A stretch of 56,642 bases of DNA from Oscillospiraceae bacterium (GCA_009779495.1 WRED01000007.1:1-56642); one strand, 5' to 3'. Positions 13,583 through 23,457 are shown, counted from the stretch's first letter. Numbers and translations: made by a program. Notes: generated by a model not told the origin, from the letters alone.

Positions 13583-16495
13583 ATGAATATGAACAAAAAA
13601 ACTTCCGCCCCGACCCTGCGTGACAGCGGCAAAGGCGGCTTCATCGGCAGGCTGATCCGCGGCAACAGCTTTATCATGCTCGCGTTCTTCTGCTCGGCGG
13701 TTATCATGCTGCTTGTTTTTTACTGCTTTGATATGCGCCCCTTCGGCGACGTGACCATCCTGCGCATGGATCTCTATCACCAGTACGGCCCGCTGTTCGC
13801 CGAGCTGTACGAGCGCGTCAAGGACGGCGGCAGCCTGCTCTACTCCTGGAACACCGGAATGGGTGGAAGCTTCTTAGGCAACTTCTTCAACTACCTTTCC
13901 AGTCCGCTTCTGTTCGTCATCTTCTTTTTTAAGCACGCAGATATCCCCGACGCGATCGCGCTGATGATCCTGCTCAAGGCGTCCTTCGCCAGCGCCGCGT
14001 TCACTTATTTCCTCAAGCACACGCAAGGCCGCCACGACCATGTGACCGCCGCTTTCGGCGTCCTGTACTCTTTCTGCGGCTTTTTTATCGCGTACTACTG
14101 GAACGTCATGTGGATCGACGCAATGGCGATCTTCCCGCTTGTCATCGTCGGGCTGGAGCGGATACTGGAAAAACGCAGGTTTCTGCTGTACACCTTTTCG
14201 CTTTTCCTTGTCATGGCCAGCAACTACTATATGGCCACGATGGTTTGCCTCTTTTCGCTGGTCTATTTCTTCATCCGCTACTTTTCAAGCTACGGCATTC
14301 GAGACACCTTTTCCGGCGATGTGAAGCCCGGGCTCGTCGCCCGCGTAAAAGATTCGCGCTTTATCGGCGCGCTGTCCGTATTCGGCTTCGCGTCCCTTTT
14401 AGCGGCGGCCCTGGCGCTGTTCGCGCTGCTGCCGACCGTGTTTGTCCTCCGCAGCTGCTCCGCCACATCCGGCACGTGGCCGGAGAAATACAGGCTCTAC
14501 TTCGCCGTGATGGACTTTTTAGCGAACCACCTGGCCGGCATTGAACCGACGATCCGCTCAAGCGGCGAGGACGTTTTGCCCAACGTCTACTGCGGTATCC
14601 TGACGCTTGTCTTAATGCCGCTTTACCTGCTGACGAAATCCATCTCCGTCAAGGAAAAAACGCTGTCTGTGCTGCTGCTTGGATTTCTGTTTTTCAGCTT
14701 CAACTTAAACTACCTCAACTATATCTGGCACGGCTTCCATTTTCCGAATGACCTGCCCTACCGCTTTTCTTTCATCTATTCTTTCGTCATTCTGACCTTG
14801 GGCTTCAGGGCGTTTACGCGCATCAAAGAGTTTTCCGGGCGGGAAGTCTTTTTGGCGGGGCTTGGCGTCGCGCTCTTCATCGTGATCGTGCAAAAAGTGC
14901 GCTCCAAAAATGTGGACGACTTTACCGTGCTTGTCAGCCTGGCTTTCACCGTCGTGTACACGCTGATCCTCATCCTGTTCCGCAACGTGAAGCTTCAGGA
15001 GACTTCGCTCGCCCTGCTGCTGCTGTGCTGCGTCATATCCGAGGCCGCCATCGCCAATACCGACCATTACTCCATGAATCAGGAAAAAAAGCACTTTTCC
15101 GGGGACTATGAGGACTTCGCCGCCATCAAGCAGAAGCTTGACGAATACGACGGCGGCTTCTACCGCATGGAACTGGCGAACTTCCTGCGCACCCGCATGG
15201 ATCCCGCGTGGTATAACTATAACGGACTGTCAACATTTTCATCCATGGCCTCCGAACGGCTGTCGAACCTGCAAAGCTATCTGGGTATCTACGGCAACTT
15301 CATCAACAGCTACACCTATAACGCGCAGACGCCTGTGTATAACGCCATGACGTCGCTGAAATATCTGGTGAAGAAAACAACCGCCGACGGGCTGGAGAAC
15401 CGCGAAATCTATGACGAAATTTTCATTGAGGAAACCTTTTCCGCCTATGAGAACAACTACTATCTGCCCATCGCGTACTATGTCAATTCATCCGTGACTG
15501 ACTGGGCGTTCGTAAACCGTGAAAACCCTTTCGAGGTTCAGTCCGACTATTTCCTGCGCGCCACAGGCGTTCAGGACGTCTTTACGAAGATGGAGGTATC
15601 CGATGTCTACTACAATAACGTGAAAGATATCTACAACGCGTACGATATGGGCGAGCTTTCGTTTGAAAAGGAAAACGGCTCGTCCCACGGCAGTATCGCG
15701 GTCACCATCAATTCTCCCGAAACGAGAAACTGCTATCTGTATGTCAAGTCGAGAAACGTCGATTCCATCAGCGTGTCCTCCGAGCATTTTAACAGGTCGC
15801 AGGGCATCGACGAGGCGTATATCCTCGACTTGGGCGTGTGCGAGGCGGGGCAGAACCTCCTTGTCGATATCCCCATCAAGGAGGATTCAACCTACGGCTC
15901 GGTCATCTTCTACGCCTACGGCATCGACATGGGCGTGTTTGAACAAGGCTATAACATCTTAAAAGCCGGGCAGCTCAACGTCACCGTTTTTGAGGACACC
16001 CATATCGCGGGCACGTTCAAGGCGCGGGGCGGCGGGCTGCTGTATACGTCTATCCCCTACGACGAGGGCTGGAAGATCACGGTTGACGGCCAAAGGGTTC
16101 CTTTGAGCGACTATGTGCGCATCGGCGACGCCCTGTTAGGCATCAACGTCACCTCCGGCGACCACGCCATAGAAATGAAATATGAGCCTGTGGGCTTCAG
16201 GTTCAGCTGCACGGTCTCCGTGCTGTCTTTCATCGCGCTTGTCGCTTTTATGATCCTTGTTTCGATACTGCGCAAACGCAGGCCCGTCATGTCTCCCGCC
16301 GCCCAAGGGCCCGTCAATGATTTCTACGGCAATGACTTCTACAAACCCGAGGAAATTGAGATCGCACCCGGAATCCCCGAAAGATTTGGGGACAAGGCCG
16401 GGTTGGCGGAAATTCCCGGCGATTCCGGTAAAAAAACGCTTTCGCCTTTCCCAAATGAGCCAAACGATCCGAATTTGCCGGAAAAAGCCGAATAA
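13583..16495 (+). CDS. YfhO family polytopic membrane protein
   Basis: A 970-residue YfhO-type protein. About a dozen hydrophobic segments fill the first ~520 residues (for example FIMLAFFCSAVIMLLVFYCF and LLLGFLFFSFNLNYLNYIWHG). A long extracytoplasmic domain (to about residue 870) ends in the YfhO signature GGGLLYTSIPYDEGWKITVDG, then a final membrane helix and a charged tail. YfhO proteins resemble GT-C glycosyltransferases and in Bacillus have been linked to lipoteichoic acid glycosylation. The early DLYHQYGPLF and SWNTGMGGSFLGNF motifs are typical. The ATG at 13583 has AAAGGA about 10 nt upstream and fits the mapped promoter. It opens the EPS cluster, so it may add sugars to a polysaccharide or teichoic acid. 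Confidence 0.9.
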   Translation: MNMNKKTSAPTLRDSGKGGFIGRLIRGNSFIMLAFFCSAVIMLLVFYCFDMRPFGDVTILRMDLYHQYGPLFAELYERVKDGGSLLYSWNTGMGGSFLGNFFNYLSSPLLFVIFFFKHADIPDAIALMILLKASFASAAFTYFLKHTQGRHDHVTAAFGVLYSFCGFFIAYYWNVMWIDAMAIFPLVIVGLERILEKRRFLLYTFSLFLVMASNYYMATMVCLFSLVYFFIRYFSSYGIRDTFSGDVKPGLVARVKDSRFIGALSVFGFASLLAAALALFALLPTVFVLRSCSATSGTWPEKYRLYFAVMDFLANHLAGIEPTIRSSGEDVLPNVYCGILTLVLMPLYLLTKSISVKEKTLSVLLLGFLFFSFNLNYLNYIWHGFHFPNDLPYRFSFIYSFVILTLGFRAFTRIKEFSGREVFLAGLGVALFIVIVQKVRSKNVDDFTVLVSLAFTVVYTLILILFRNVKLQETSLALLLLCCVISEAAIANTDHYSMNQEKKHFSGDYEDFAAIKQKLDEYDGGFYRMELANFLRTRMDPAWYNYNGLSTFSSMASERLSNLQSYLGIYGNFINSYTYNAQTPVYNAMTSLKYLVKKTTADGLENREIYDEIFIEETFSAYENNYYLPIAYYVNSSVTDWAFVNRENPFEVQSDYFLRATGVQDVFTKMEVSDVYYNNVKDIYNAYDMGELSFEKENGSSHGSIAVTINSPETRNCYLYVKSRNVDSISVSSEHFNRSQGIDEAYILDLGVCEAGQNLLVDIPIKEDSTYGSVIFYAYGIDMGVFEQGYNILKAGQLNVTVFEDTHIAGTFKARGGGLLYTSIPYDEGWKITVDGQRVPLSDYVRIGDALLGINVTSGDHAIEMKYEPVGFRFSCTVSVLSFIALVAFMILVSILRKRRPVMSPAAQGPVNDFYGNDFYKPEEIEIAPGIPERFGDKAGLAEIPGDSGKKTLSPFPNEPNDPNLPEKAE

Positions 16496-16574
16496 TTGCG
16501 CCAAACCGGAAAAAAATTCATCATTATTACCAAAAATAAGCTTTCATTTTTTCACTCAAAATGCAATATATATA

Positions 16575-16603
16575 TGTACAAACCGCTCTGAATGTGGTAT
16601 GAT
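16575..16603 (+). promoter_or_regulatory. Possible sigma-A promoter upstream of the GT2 gene
   Basis: TGTACA (16575-16580), 17-bp spacer, TATGAT (16598-16603) preceded by TGTGG, in an AT-rich gap. It would give the glycosyltransferase genes a start independent of the YfhO gene. Confidence 0.5.
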
Positions 16604-16656
16604 ATATGCGTGTTTCTGTGCGGCTATTATAACATGACGCAATTTTGAGGGAGAGA

Positions 16657-17664
16657 GTGTTCTTGATTGACAAAGTAAGCGTAATAATTCCGACCCATAA
16701 GCGCCCGCATTTTTTGAACAGAGCGGTTGATTCCGTTTTGGCTCAGACGTACAACAACGTCGAAATTGTCGTGGTTGACGATAACGCGCCCGATTCAGAC
16801 GACCGTAGGCACACCGCCCGGGCCATGCGCCGGTACAAGAGCTCGAAAAAGGTCGTCTATATCCTGAACGACGGACCCCATGGCGGCGGCCCCGCGCGTA
16901 ACCGGGGGATCGAGGCGGCGACGGGTACTTACGTCACTTTCCTTGACGACGACGATATCTATCTCCCCGAAAAGGTCGAGGTTCAACTGCGCTTTATGGT
17001 GGAGAACAGCCTTGAGATGTCGTTTACCGACGTGTTCCTCCACGATAACAACGACAAGCTGTTTGAATACCGCCGCCACACCTATGTCACCGACTGCTCC
17101 AACGAAGAGCTTATGCGCCAGCACATCCTGCACTCCCTTGGCCCTACCTCCACTTTCATGGTGAAGCGCGCCTCGCTTTCGGCTGTCGGAGGCTTCGCGG
17201 ACGTACCGATGGGGCAGGATTTCATGCTGATGTGGCGTATGATCGAATTCGATACGAATATCGGCTATCTGCCCGTCTCCTACATCATCCAGTATCTGCA
17301 CGACGGCGAGCGCATATCGGTCGGCCCTAACAAGATAAACGGCGAAAAGCGCCTGTACGCGCTGAAAAAAACCCGCCGCCATATGCTTGACTATGACGAG
17401 CAAAAATACCTGGACTTCCGGCATTACGCCGTCTTGTCCATCACCTCAAAGCGGAGTAAAAAGCCTTTCGACTACATAAAATACGGCATAAAGGCTATCT
17501 GGATCTCGCCGGCGTTCTTCATCAAGGAAGCGAAGATCCTCTTTATAGGCCGTTTCAAGGCGAATCACGGCAAGGTCGCCCAGCCGCTTTTGGAGGAGGG
17601 CGTCATGTTCACGGGCCAACCCGCCAATGGGCTGGTAGCCAATACCAGTCTTTCGTTAAGATAG
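16657..17664 (+). CDS. Glycosyltransferase family 2
   Basis: A 335-residue GT-A fold glycosyltransferase that would transfer a nucleotide-activated sugar during surface polysaccharide assembly. It shows VSVIIPTHKRPHFLNRAVDSVLAQTY at the start, the nucleotide-binding VVDDNAPD near residue 40, GGGPARNRGIEAATG and the metal-binding LDDDD near residue 92. There is no clear membrane anchor, so it is probably a cytosolic or peripheral protein. GTG at 16657 is chosen with GAGGGAG just upstream; TTG at 16663 or 16645 are alternatives. It is followed 32 nt later by a GT4 gene. Confidence 0.9.
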   Translation: MFLIDKVSVIIPTHKRPHFLNRAVDSVLAQTYNNVEIVVVDDNAPDSDDRRHTARAMRRYKSSKKVVYILNDGPHGGGPARNRGIEAATGTYVTFLDDDDIYLPEKVEVQLRFMVENSLEMSFTDVFLHDNNDKLFEYRRHTYVTDCSNEELMRQHILHSLGPTSTFMVKRASLSAVGGFADVPMGQDFMLMWRMIEFDTNIGYLPVSYIIQYLHDGERISVGPNKINGEKRLYALKKTRRHMLDYDEQKYLDFRHYAVLSITSKRSKKPFDYIKYGIKAIWISPAFFIKEAKILFIGRFKANHGKVAQPLLEEGVMFTGQPANGLVANTSLSLR

Positions 17665-17696
17665 TAAATTTCTTGCGAAATGGAAGAGTGGTATAA

Positions 17697-18944
17697 TTGA
17701 AGCAGTGCCTGATCCTTTTGACCATCGGTTATCCTTTCGGTCCCGGCGATATGTATCTTGAAAATGAGCTGCCGTTCCTCGCCGGAAAATTTGATAAAAT
17801 TCTGATTTTCGCTCAGGACATGGGGCGCGGCGTGGAGGCGGCGTGGCCTGTTCCCGACGGCGCGGACGCGTATAATATCTCAACAAAATCAAAAAAGGCC
17901 GGAAGACTGGGCGACATTTCCAGAGGTTTCTTTCGGTCTTTTTTTCGGACTGAGCGGTATACCGAGGATAAAAAATACGTCGGCCGTTCGTCGGCAAAGC
18001 GCCTTTTCCTCGAATATTTTGAGGCGCGGTCCACGCGGCATTTCAAAGAGACCGCGCGTCTGCTTGAGCGTTATGACCTGTCGGGCTTCGACCGCGTCGT
18101 CATATACAGCTACTGGTTTTTCGCCACGGCGCGAACCGGCGTTTTCCTGAAAGAGCATCTGCGCCATCATAACGTATCGTTTATCTCACGCGGCCACCGA
18201 TATGATATTTACGACTACGCCAACCGGCTCTCCTATCTGCCCGAGCGCGATTTCCTGTTTGAGCATGTGGACAGGCTGTACGCCTGTTCTATCGACGGGC
18301 AGCGCTACCTTTGCGAAAAGTTTCCGCGGTGGCGCGATAAAGTTGATTGCGCCTATTTGGGTACGCGTGACCGGGGCCTGTCCCCCATAAAAAATGACGG
18401 CATATTTCGCATCGTTTCCTGCTCAAGGGCGGCTCCCGTCAAACGCGTTGACCGTATCGCCCGCGCTTTGGCACTTCTCAGGGATTCCGGCCTGAAGCTT
18501 TCCTGGGTGCATATCGGCGACGGTAAGGAGTTGCCGAAAATCAAAAGGCTTGCGGCGGAACAACTTGGCTTCATGGACGTCGAGTTTAAGGGACGGTTGT
18601 CAAACGCGGACGTGTTCGGATATTATCTCAATAACCCCGTCGGCGTTTTCGTGAACGTAAGCAACAGCGAGGGGCTTCCCGTTTCTATCATGGAGGCGTC
18701 CTCTTTAGGCATACCCTCCGTGGCAGCGGATGTCGGCGGAACCCGCGAGCTGCTATCGGACGGCGTATCCGGCTTTCTTTTGGGCCGCGATTTCAGCGAC
18801 AGGGAACTGGCCGACGCCATTGAGCGCATGGCCCGTTTGCCCGCCGATGAATATGAGGTGTTCAGGCGGCAGGCCCGCTTGAACTGGGAACGGAATTTCC
18901 GCGCGGAAGTGAATTACGCAAGGTTTGCTGAGGTAATAAGTTAG
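17697..18944 (+). CDS. Glycosyltransferase family 4 (GT-B)
   Basis: A 415-residue GT-B glycosyltransferase. The C-terminal half carries the GT4 pattern: SCSRAAPVKRVDRIARAL near residue 240, HIGDGKELPKI, and the EX7E motif in NSEGLPVSIMEASSLGIPSV near residue 322, followed by VGGTREL. The N-terminal acceptor half is divergent (SRGHRYDIYDYA near residue 162). Retaining sugar transfer to a growing EPS repeat unit is the likely role. The start is a TTG at 17697 with GGAAGAG 8 nt upstream. It lies between the GT2 and the polymerase-like gene. Confidence 0.9.
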   Translation: MKQCLILLTIGYPFGPGDMYLENELPFLAGKFDKILIFAQDMGRGVEAAWPVPDGADAYNISTKSKKAGRLGDISRGFFRSFFRTERYTEDKKYVGRSSAKRLFLEYFEARSTRHFKETARLLERYDLSGFDRVVIYSYWFFATARTGVFLKEHLRHHNVSFISRGHRYDIYDYANRLSYLPERDFLFEHVDRLYACSIDGQRYLCEKFPRWRDKVDCAYLGTRDRGLSPIKNDGIFRIVSCSRAAPVKRVDRIARALALLRDSGLKLSWVHIGDGKELPKIKRLAAEQLGFMDVEFKGRLSNADVFGYYLNNPVGVFVNVSNSEGLPVSIMEASSLGIPSVAADVGGTRELLSDGVSGFLLGRDFSDRELADAIERMARLPADEYEVFRRQARLNWERNFRAEVNYARFAEVIS

Positions 18945-19090
18945 AAAAATATCCGGCAAGACGGCGGTATCCGATTTAATCAGTGGTTATTTAGGTTTTG
19001 CGCTTTTCGGCCATAAGGCAGGCCGAAGTTCTGCTTCGCAGAAAATCCGCGCGGCGGGAACCACATAATTCCCAAAAAAGGTATAATTGT

Positions 19091-20344
19091 ATGATTAACT
19101 ACGAAAACGGCATTTTAAAAATAAATTCCAAAAGAAGCTTTTTTGACGTCCTGTGGGGAATCAGCTTCTTTCTTTTCATGCTTTCCGTGATCTGCTACAG
19201 CGTAGATCAAAGTAAAAACTACTTTTATTTTTTTGTTTTCTTCCTGCTTTTCGGCGTGTGCGCCGCCGATTTTTTAGTGCGCAAGCTGTCTTTCAGGCGG
19301 ATATGGCTCCCGCTTCATACCATATGGTACGGGCTGTTTCTGCTTCTCTGCGTGATTTCAACGATCTGGGCGCAATCCTTTGACGTAGCTATGCTGCCCA
19401 TGTCGCGGATGGTGCAGATACTGGTTATCACGATGTTTTTAGTCTACTTCGTCGACAGTGAGGACAGGATGGAGCTTTACCTGAACATCCTTATCGCGGC
19501 TACCATGTATATGACGGTCTATATCTTCGTGAAAACGCCGTATGACATGTGGTTTGACGGTTTTTTAGGCCAGGTAACGAACTATAACACCAACGACGTC
19601 GGCTTCGCCTTAAGCATCTGCTTCCTGCTCTCTTTTTATAAGGCGTTTGTCAAGAAAAAATTCTATATGTACGCGGTCTGCGCGCTGACTTTCACCGCCG
19701 CCGTGCTCACCAGCTCCCGCAAGGCGCTGCTCATGTGCGTGATGGGCATGGGTATGATGGTCGTTTTCAACTATCGCAAAAAGAATTATATGTTGCGCGT
19801 TTTTTGCTTTATCGGCGTTTTGATTTTAGCCGTTATCCTCATATACCAGATCCCCGAGCTGTACAACACGGTCGGCAAACGGATGGACCGCATGATCGAT
19901 TTTTTCATGGTCGATAAAACCGTTGACCAAAGTTTGTACCTTCGCCGGGTGTTCATTGACATGGCGCAGTCTTTTTTCGCTGACAGTCCCATATTCGGCC
20001 ACGGAATCAACAATTTTCAATATTTGAGCGGCCTTTCCGGCGAAATAGCCACCTACGCCCACAATAATTACTGGGAGCTGGCCGCCGATCTCGGCGTTTT
20101 GGGACTCGTCGCGTACTACTGGTTCTACGCCTATATGCTGGTCAAGCTCTTCCTGCAAATGATCGACGGCCACAAGCTATCGCTTCTGTTTCTGCCGGTC
20201 ATGATCCTGTTTTTAGTGTTTGAGTACGGCATGGTCAATTATTACAAGATGCAGGTTCAGCTTATGATCGCGATGTCGTTCGTGACGATTAACCTGAACG
20301 ATTCCATCAAGGTCAGAGAGAGACGGAAAGAGGTCGCTGCTTAA
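19091..20344 (+). CDS. O-antigen ligase / EPS polymerase-like membrane protein
   Basis: A 417-residue polytopic protein with about ten membrane helices and an O-antigen ligase (Wzy_C)-like region. The large loop contains SPIFGHGINNFQYL and YAHNNYWELAADLGVLG (about residue 297-340), the pattern that in WaaL and Wzy proteins holds catalytic or binding residues. A likely role is polymerisation or ligation of EPS repeat units at the membrane. The ATG at 19091 has AAAGG 9 nt upstream. The preceding 146-nt gap has only small hairpins (TTCTGC/GCAGAA) and no gene. No Wzx flippase gene is present in the window. Confidence 0.87.
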   Translation: MINYENGILKINSKRSFFDVLWGISFFLFMLSVICYSVDQSKNYFYFFVFFLLFGVCAADFLVRKLSFRRIWLPLHTIWYGLFLLLCVISTIWAQSFDVAMLPMSRMVQILVITMFLVYFVDSEDRMELYLNILIAATMYMTVYIFVKTPYDMWFDGFLGQVTNYNTNDVGFALSICFLLSFYKAFVKKKFYMYAVCALTFTAAVLTSSRKALLMCVMGMGMMVVFNYRKKNYMLRVFCFIGVLILAVILIYQIPELYNTVGKRMDRMIDFFMVDKTVDQSLYLRRVFIDMAQSFFADSPIFGHGINNFQYLSGLSGEIATYAHNNYWELAADLGVLGLVAYYWFYAYMLVKLFLQMIDGHKLSLLFLPVMILFLVFEYGMVNYYKMQVQLMIAMSFVTINLNDSIKVRERRKEVAA

Positions 20345-20395
20345 CCAATAGACCTCCCCGGAAATTAAGCGTGAGCGGATAAACGAGGAGGTCTA

Positions 20396-21469
20396 ATGAA
20401 AAACGTACTGCAAATCATGAACTACGGCGCTCAGTACAAGGGCAACTTTATAAGCTCCATGCTCCTGCTTGAGGACGCGCTGCTTGACCGCTGCGGCGAA
20501 AACACGGTTTATCTTCTTCCGAGCCGCGCCAAAGCCCGTGACTGGGCAAACGAAATGATCGGCGCGGGAAAAACCGTTTACTTTATGCCCGGAAATCCGC
20601 TTAAAGCCGCTTCGCTGATCCGAAAAATCATCGGCGGCCATGACATTGATATCATCCACTCCCACTTTATTACGTTTCGGGATTATATACCCCTGCAGCT
20701 TGCGCTATTGTTTAAGCGTATTCCGCATCTGTTCCACGCCCATAGCGTGCCGAAAAAGCGAAGCACCGCGGCCGGTGAGTTCCTCAAGCGCAGGCTGACA
20801 AAGCTGTCGATCGTCGTGTGCGTAAGCGACGCCGTCAGTGAACAGTACACGGCGCGCGGCTATAACTGCGTCACCGTCAGGAATGGACTCGATCTCACCC
20901 GCCTGGACGCGTTCCAGCCCATTGAACGCGGCGGCCTCACGGCGGCAGGCCCCGGCGTGAAAATCGTTTTCATGATGGGCTATGACCTGCATGTCAAGGG
21001 CGTTGACACCGCCGTCCGAGCGCTCAGTGAATTCGATACCTCACGGCAGTTTGCCCTGTGCGTCTGCGTCGCCAACCATATGGACGAGGTTCGCGCGGGG
21101 ATCATTGAACTGCTGGGTGAGATACCGCCCTGGGTCAGATTGCTTCCGCCCCGCGCCGACGTCGCCTCATACTATCGCGCCGCCGATATTTTCCTGGCGC
21201 CCAGCCGCTTCGAAGGGTTTTCCTATTCCGTGTGCGAGGCCGCTTATATGGAGCTTCCGCTGGCGTTAAGCGATATCCCCGCGCACCGCGAACTTTCGAT
21301 TCCCGGAGCCGCTTTCTTCGCCCCGGAGGACGCGCACGGGCTGTATGACGCCCTTTGTGGTATATCACGCAACTCCCCTCCCCTGTCCGAAGCAAAGAGT
21401 TATGCCGCCAATACATTCTCAATTGAAGCTTGGATCAAACAAATTCTTTCAATATACAACGATACTTAA
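20396..21469 (+). CDS. Glycosyltransferase family 4 (GT-B)
   Basis: A 357-residue GT4 glycosyltransferase. It starts MKNVLQIMNYGAQYKGNF, has a typical acceptor-domain IDIIHSHF near residue 82 and HLFHAHSVPKKR near residue 112, VVCVSDAVSEQY, then the donor-domain GYDLHVKGVDTAVRAL near residue 198 and the EX7E motif in RFEGFSYSVCEAAYMELP near residue 275. It probably adds one sugar of the EPS repeat unit at the cytoplasmic face. A strong GAGGAGG lies 5 nt before the ATG. It is 13 nt from the downstream Wzz-kinase gene. Confidence 0.92.
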   Translation: MKNVLQIMNYGAQYKGNFISSMLLLEDALLDRCGENTVYLLPSRAKARDWANEMIGAGKTVYFMPGNPLKAASLIRKIIGGHDIDIIHSHFITFRDYIPLQLALLFKRIPHLFHAHSVPKKRSTAAGEFLKRRLTKLSIVVCVSDAVSEQYTARGYNCVTVRNGLDLTRLDAFQPIERGGLTAAGPGVKIVFMMGYDLHVKGVDTAVRALSEFDTSRQFALCVCVANHMDEVRAGIIELLGEIPPWVRLLPPRADVASYYRAADIFLAPSRFEGFSYSVCEAAYMELPLALSDIPAHRELSIPGAAFFAPEDAHGLYDALCGISRNSPPLSEAKSYAANTFSIEAWIKQILSIYNDT

Positions 21470-21482
21470 AGGAACGGTTGGT

Positions 21483-22982
21483 ATGAATAATTTTTCCGAA
21501 GCAACAAATAACCCTCAGCACGGTTTGGAGGTAAACGTCGCTTTCCTGGCCAAAATGATCCTGTCAAAATGGTGGGTCATCTTTTTGGTCTCTATTTCGT
21601 GCGCGAGCCTTGGCTTTACCGCCGCCGAGTTCACCAAAACGCCGACATACACCTCCAGCATCTCTTTCACCGTATTCAACCGTCCCTTGGGCATCAACGA
21701 GGACCCTGTAAACAGCAGCGATATGGTTACCGCCGAAAAAATCGCCAATACGTTCAAGGTCATTCTTTCCGGCCGGGGTATGTGCACCAAGATTCTAAAG
21801 AACTGCTCGTTCCCCGACCTGACGCTCAAAGATGTACAGAGAGCCATCGTCATGAACAGCATAACCAACACCAATATTATTGTTATGAATATTACCACGT
21901 CCAGCCGTGAAATATCCTATGACCTGGCTGTAACAGCCATTAAACATTTCCCGGAAATCGTCAAAACCAGCGGCTTTGGCACTTCCGCGCTTAACGTGTG
22001 CGAGCTGCCCGTCCCCGCCGCCGAGCCTGACGTCAACACCTCCGGCATCCGTTACGCCGTCATTGGCGCCTTGGCCGGCGCGGTCATCGCGCTGATCATC
22101 ATCATGATCCTGCAAATCGCTAAGAACACGATCCGCAGCGTCGAGGAAGTCGAAAGCAAGCTGGACATCGGCATCATCGGCGCCGTTTCCAAAATAAACC
22201 CCAAAGGCGGCAAAAACAAAGCCGCTTTAAGGCGTCCGCTAATGGACGACCGCACCATGGGCTTTTCTTTCATCGAAACGTACAAAGCGATACGCACAAA
22301 GGTCGAGAACGCCGCCGCGAAAAATGATTATAAGGTCTTTGTCATTTCCAGCACCGGCGCGGGCGAGGGTAAAACCACCGTCGCGACAAATATCGCTATC
22401 GCGCTGGCGCAGAACGGCCGTTCCGTTTTGCTGATCGACGCTGACCTGCGCAAGCCCTCCGTGTGCAACCTGCTCTCGCTCACAAACCCGAAAGACAATC
22501 GAGGCCACGGCCTGCCCGACGTGATAAGCGACAATACCCCCATTGAAAAAGCGATCCGCTACGTCGAAAAGCACAAGATCTTCCTGCTGGCCGGAACAAG
22601 CATCTTCGGCGAACCGACCGAGCTGCTTTCCACCCCCCGCATGGAGCAGATCATAGCGGCCGTAAAGAAAGAATTCGACTTCATCATCATCGACAGCGCG
22701 CCCGCCGGAGTCGTTACCGACGCATCGATCATCGCGAACTACGCCGACGCCGTCATATTGGTCGTGCGCGAGGACCAGATACCCGCCAACCACATCAAAA
22801 ACGCCATGGCCGACCTGTCCAACGGGCAGGCCGAGATGCTTGGCTGCATATACAATAACGCCACTACCGGCTCGGGCGATTCGCTGTACGGAAAGCGGCG
22901 CTACGGGTATGGCTACGGCGGCTATGGCTACGGATACGGCTACGGCTATGGGTATAATCCGCCGGATGAAGCAGACAAGTAG
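21483..22982 (+). CDS. Wzz chain-length regulator fused to BY-kinase
   Basis: A 499-residue fusion of a Wzz co-polymerase and a bacterial tyrosine kinase (CpsC-CpsD type), which controls EPS chain length through cycles of phosphorylation. The Wzz part has two membrane helices (WWVIFLVSISCASLGFTAA near residue 30 and YAVIGALAGAVIALIIIMIL near residue 190) bracketing an external domain. The kinase part has Walker A STGAGEGKTTV near residue 287, Walker A' VLLIDADLRKPSV near residue 316 and Walker B FIIIDSAPAG near residue 398. The C-terminus is a Tyr/Gly run (about residue 470-490), the autophosphorylation cluster. AAAGGAAC lies upstream of the ATG. The fused arrangement is usual in proteobacteria; many Firmicutes use two proteins. 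Confidence 0.94.
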   Translation: MNNFSEATNNPQHGLEVNVAFLAKMILSKWWVIFLVSISCASLGFTAAEFTKTPTYTSSISFTVFNRPLGINEDPVNSSDMVTAEKIANTFKVILSGRGMCTKILKNCSFPDLTLKDVQRAIVMNSITNTNIIVMNITTSSREISYDLAVTAIKHFPEIVKTSGFGTSALNVCELPVPAAEPDVNTSGIRYAVIGALAGAVIALIIIMILQIAKNTIRSVEEVESKLDIGIIGAVSKINPKGGKNKAALRRPLMDDRTMGFSFIETYKAIRTKVENAAAKNDYKVFVISSTGAGEGKTTVATNIAIALAQNGRSVLLIDADLRKPSVCNLLSLTNPKDNRGHGLPDVISDNTPIEKAIRYVEKHKIFLLAGTSIFGEPTELLSTPRMEQIIAAVKKEFDFIIIDSAPAGVVTDASIIANYADAVILVVREDQIPANHIKNAMADLSNGQAEMLGCIYNNATTGSGDSLYGKRRYGYGYGGYGYGYGYGYGYNPPDEADK

Positions 22983-23042
22983 TACCATGTAACGGATACG
23001 CGCACTTCATCATATTCTATAGTGATGCCGATGTTGTTGGCA

Positions 23043-23071
23043 TTGATACTGTACACCTTAACGACTATAAA
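23043..23071 (+). promoter_or_regulatory. Sigma-A promoter for the Cys-rich small protein
   Basis: TTGATA (23043-23048), 17-bp spacer, TATAAA (23066-23071). It lies in the 134-nt gap after the Wzz-kinase gene and gives a leader of about 40 nt. Confidence 0.6.
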
Positions 23072-23116
23072 ATATGATTTTAAGGAGTTAAGGCGTATAT
23101 CTGTGGAGGTGAAGAT

Positions 23117-23419
23117 GTGAGAAATAATAGATTCAATAATTTTAACGGCGGAAGAGTTCGCTGCTGCCCTGTGCCGAATTTTTTTGATGTCGGAAGAGCG
23201 CCTTTCGTGAATGGTAACTGCCGTGAAAAAAGATATCTTGAGCCGATATTGGTCGCCAGAATATATAACCAGCCTATCGTGGAGGAGCTTCCCTGCTACG
23301 CCATGTCCATGACTGTTGACAATAACGCGACGATAACAAATGTGTGTTCGAATGTAAGAGCTATACGCGAGAACTGCGAATTTTGCAATGAATGTCCCGA
23401 CCGTTGCGACTGCGTTTAA
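23117..23419 (+). CDS. Small 10-cysteine protein of unknown function
   Basis: A 100-residue protein with ten cysteines and no signal peptide or membrane helix. It is Asn/Arg-rich at the start (MRNNRFNNFNGG), has a central segment PILVARIYNQPIVEELPCYAMSMTVDNN and ends in a Cys cluster (CEFCNECPDRCDCV). I do not recognise the family. GGAGGT lies 6 nt before a GTG start, a very strong ribosome binding site, and the gene has its own promoter and a downstream terminator-like hairpin, so it is a real single-gene unit. Spore coat or metal-binding roles fit the composition but are guesses. Confidence 0.75.
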   Translation: MRNNRFNNFNGGRVRCCPVPNFFDVGRAPFVNGNCREKRYLEPILVARIYNQPIVEELPCYAMSMTVDNNATITNVCSNVRAIRENCEFCNECPDRCDCV

Positions 23420-23457
23420 CTGTGATTTTTTCATGAGATAAGCATATAAATAGCAAA

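Noticed and set aside
22946-23434. 162-codon open frame on the minus strand
   Set aside because: It is antisense to the 10-cysteine gene, which has a strong ribosome binding site, promoter and hairpin; the minus frame has none of these.
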